A DNA stretch of 64,000 nucleotides from Dehalobacterium sp040766325 (GTDB lineage: Bacteria > Bacillota > Dehalobacteriia > Dehalobacteriales > Dehalobacteriaceae): positions 62,001-126,000 of the forward strand of contig JAXGQR010000005.1 in assembly GCA_040766325.1 (NCBI GenBank), written 5' to 3'. Below, piece after piece: positions 63,929 to 64,000 of the stretch. The notes under the pieces were generated by a model. That model did no database searches and had not been told where the DNA came from. It saw only the letters and a program-made list of their open reading frames with translations. Each line of letters begins with the position of its first letter. Positions within the stretch are counted from its first letter, which is position 1. The position numbers and the translations under genes were made by a program.

Positions 63929-64000
63929 GGAGAGATGGCCGAGTTGGCCGAAGGCGCTCGCCTGCTAAGCGAGTATACGGGCAAAACCTGTATCGCGGGT
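63929..64000 (+). tRNA. tRNA-Ser (anticodon GCU), cut by the window end
   Basis: The first 72 bases show GGAGAGATGGCCGAGTTGGC, the anticodon arm CTCGC-CTGCTAA-GCGAG (anticodon GCT) and most of a long variable arm. The 3' end lies outside the window. Confidence 0.93.

Overview
The window reads as a chromosome segment of a low-to-mid GC, monoderm, spore-forming Clostridia-type Firmicute, most like the Peptococcaceae/Desulfitobacterium-Dehalobacter group (inference from gene content, not from a search). Evidence for this is a Firmicute-style origin region (rpmH-rnpA-yidD-yidC-jag-mnmE-mnmG-rsmG-parA-parB against dnaA-dnaN-recF-remB-gyrB-gyrA), sporulation-linked genes (yyaC, a GerMN lipoprotein, spoIIIJ/jag), a selenocysteine system (selA, selB, tRNA-Sec), branched-chain amino acid transport genes and a type I-B CRISPR-Cas locus.

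Layout. 1-5.0 kb: relics of mobile DNA: an IS21-type istA/istB pair inserted beside a broken AAA ATPase gene, then a decayed three-gene transposon (DUF6431-like zinc protein, DDE integrase, TniB-like ATPase). 5.2-14.2 kb: a complete set of type I-B cas genes on the minus strand (cas6-cas8b-cas7-cas5-cas3-cas4-cas1-cas2) ending in a remnant array of two repeats and one spacer; cas3 has an in-frame stop and cas1 has two frameshifts. 14.2-15.3 kb: gene-free apart from an istB relic. 15.3-25.6 kb: PadR/SEDS pair, a TerC-type membrane protein, a MarR-led export cluster (TolC-like, HlyD-like, two ABC-2 permeases), an esterase and a TetR regulator. 25.8-30.8 kb: PPi-type phosphofructokinase, tRNA-Sec, an IS30-like element with 12-bp direct repeats, and a broken chitinase-like gene. 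31.0-35.9 kb: liv transporter operon whose two ATPase genes are frameshifted. 36.0-39.4 kb: selA-selB. 39.5-43.9 kb: GerMN, YkvI, YyaC, PpaX-like, DUF554. 44-63.5 kb: parS sites, parAB, tRNA-modification and membrane-insertion genes, bipartite oriC around dnaA, replication genes, gyrase, a PdxT-like protein lacking its catalytic cysteine, and serS, followed by tRNA-Arg, tRNA-Ser and a second, window-truncated tRNA-Ser.

How it works together. The origin block supplies replication start (DnaA, DnaN, gyrase), segregation (ParA, ParB, two parS sites), and tRNA and membrane-protein maturation. tRNA-Sec, SelA and SelB together imply selenoprotein synthesis, though no selenoprotein gene was recognised here.

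The most striking general feature is the number of interrupted genes: about fifteen, including cas3, cas1, livG, livF, one ABC permease, a CuAO-domain/GH18 gene and even recF. Several breaks lie in homopolymers or are single-base changes. Either this genome is undergoing active decay, or the assembly carries indel errors; the sequence alone cannot separate these, but mobile-element relics and the shrunken CRISPR array favour at least some true decay. No clearly new multi-gene system was found. The best leads are the IS30-like element with repeated end motifs and a hairpin-rich noncoding segment, the cysteine-less PdxT homologue, and the nonsense-interrupted I-B Cas3.
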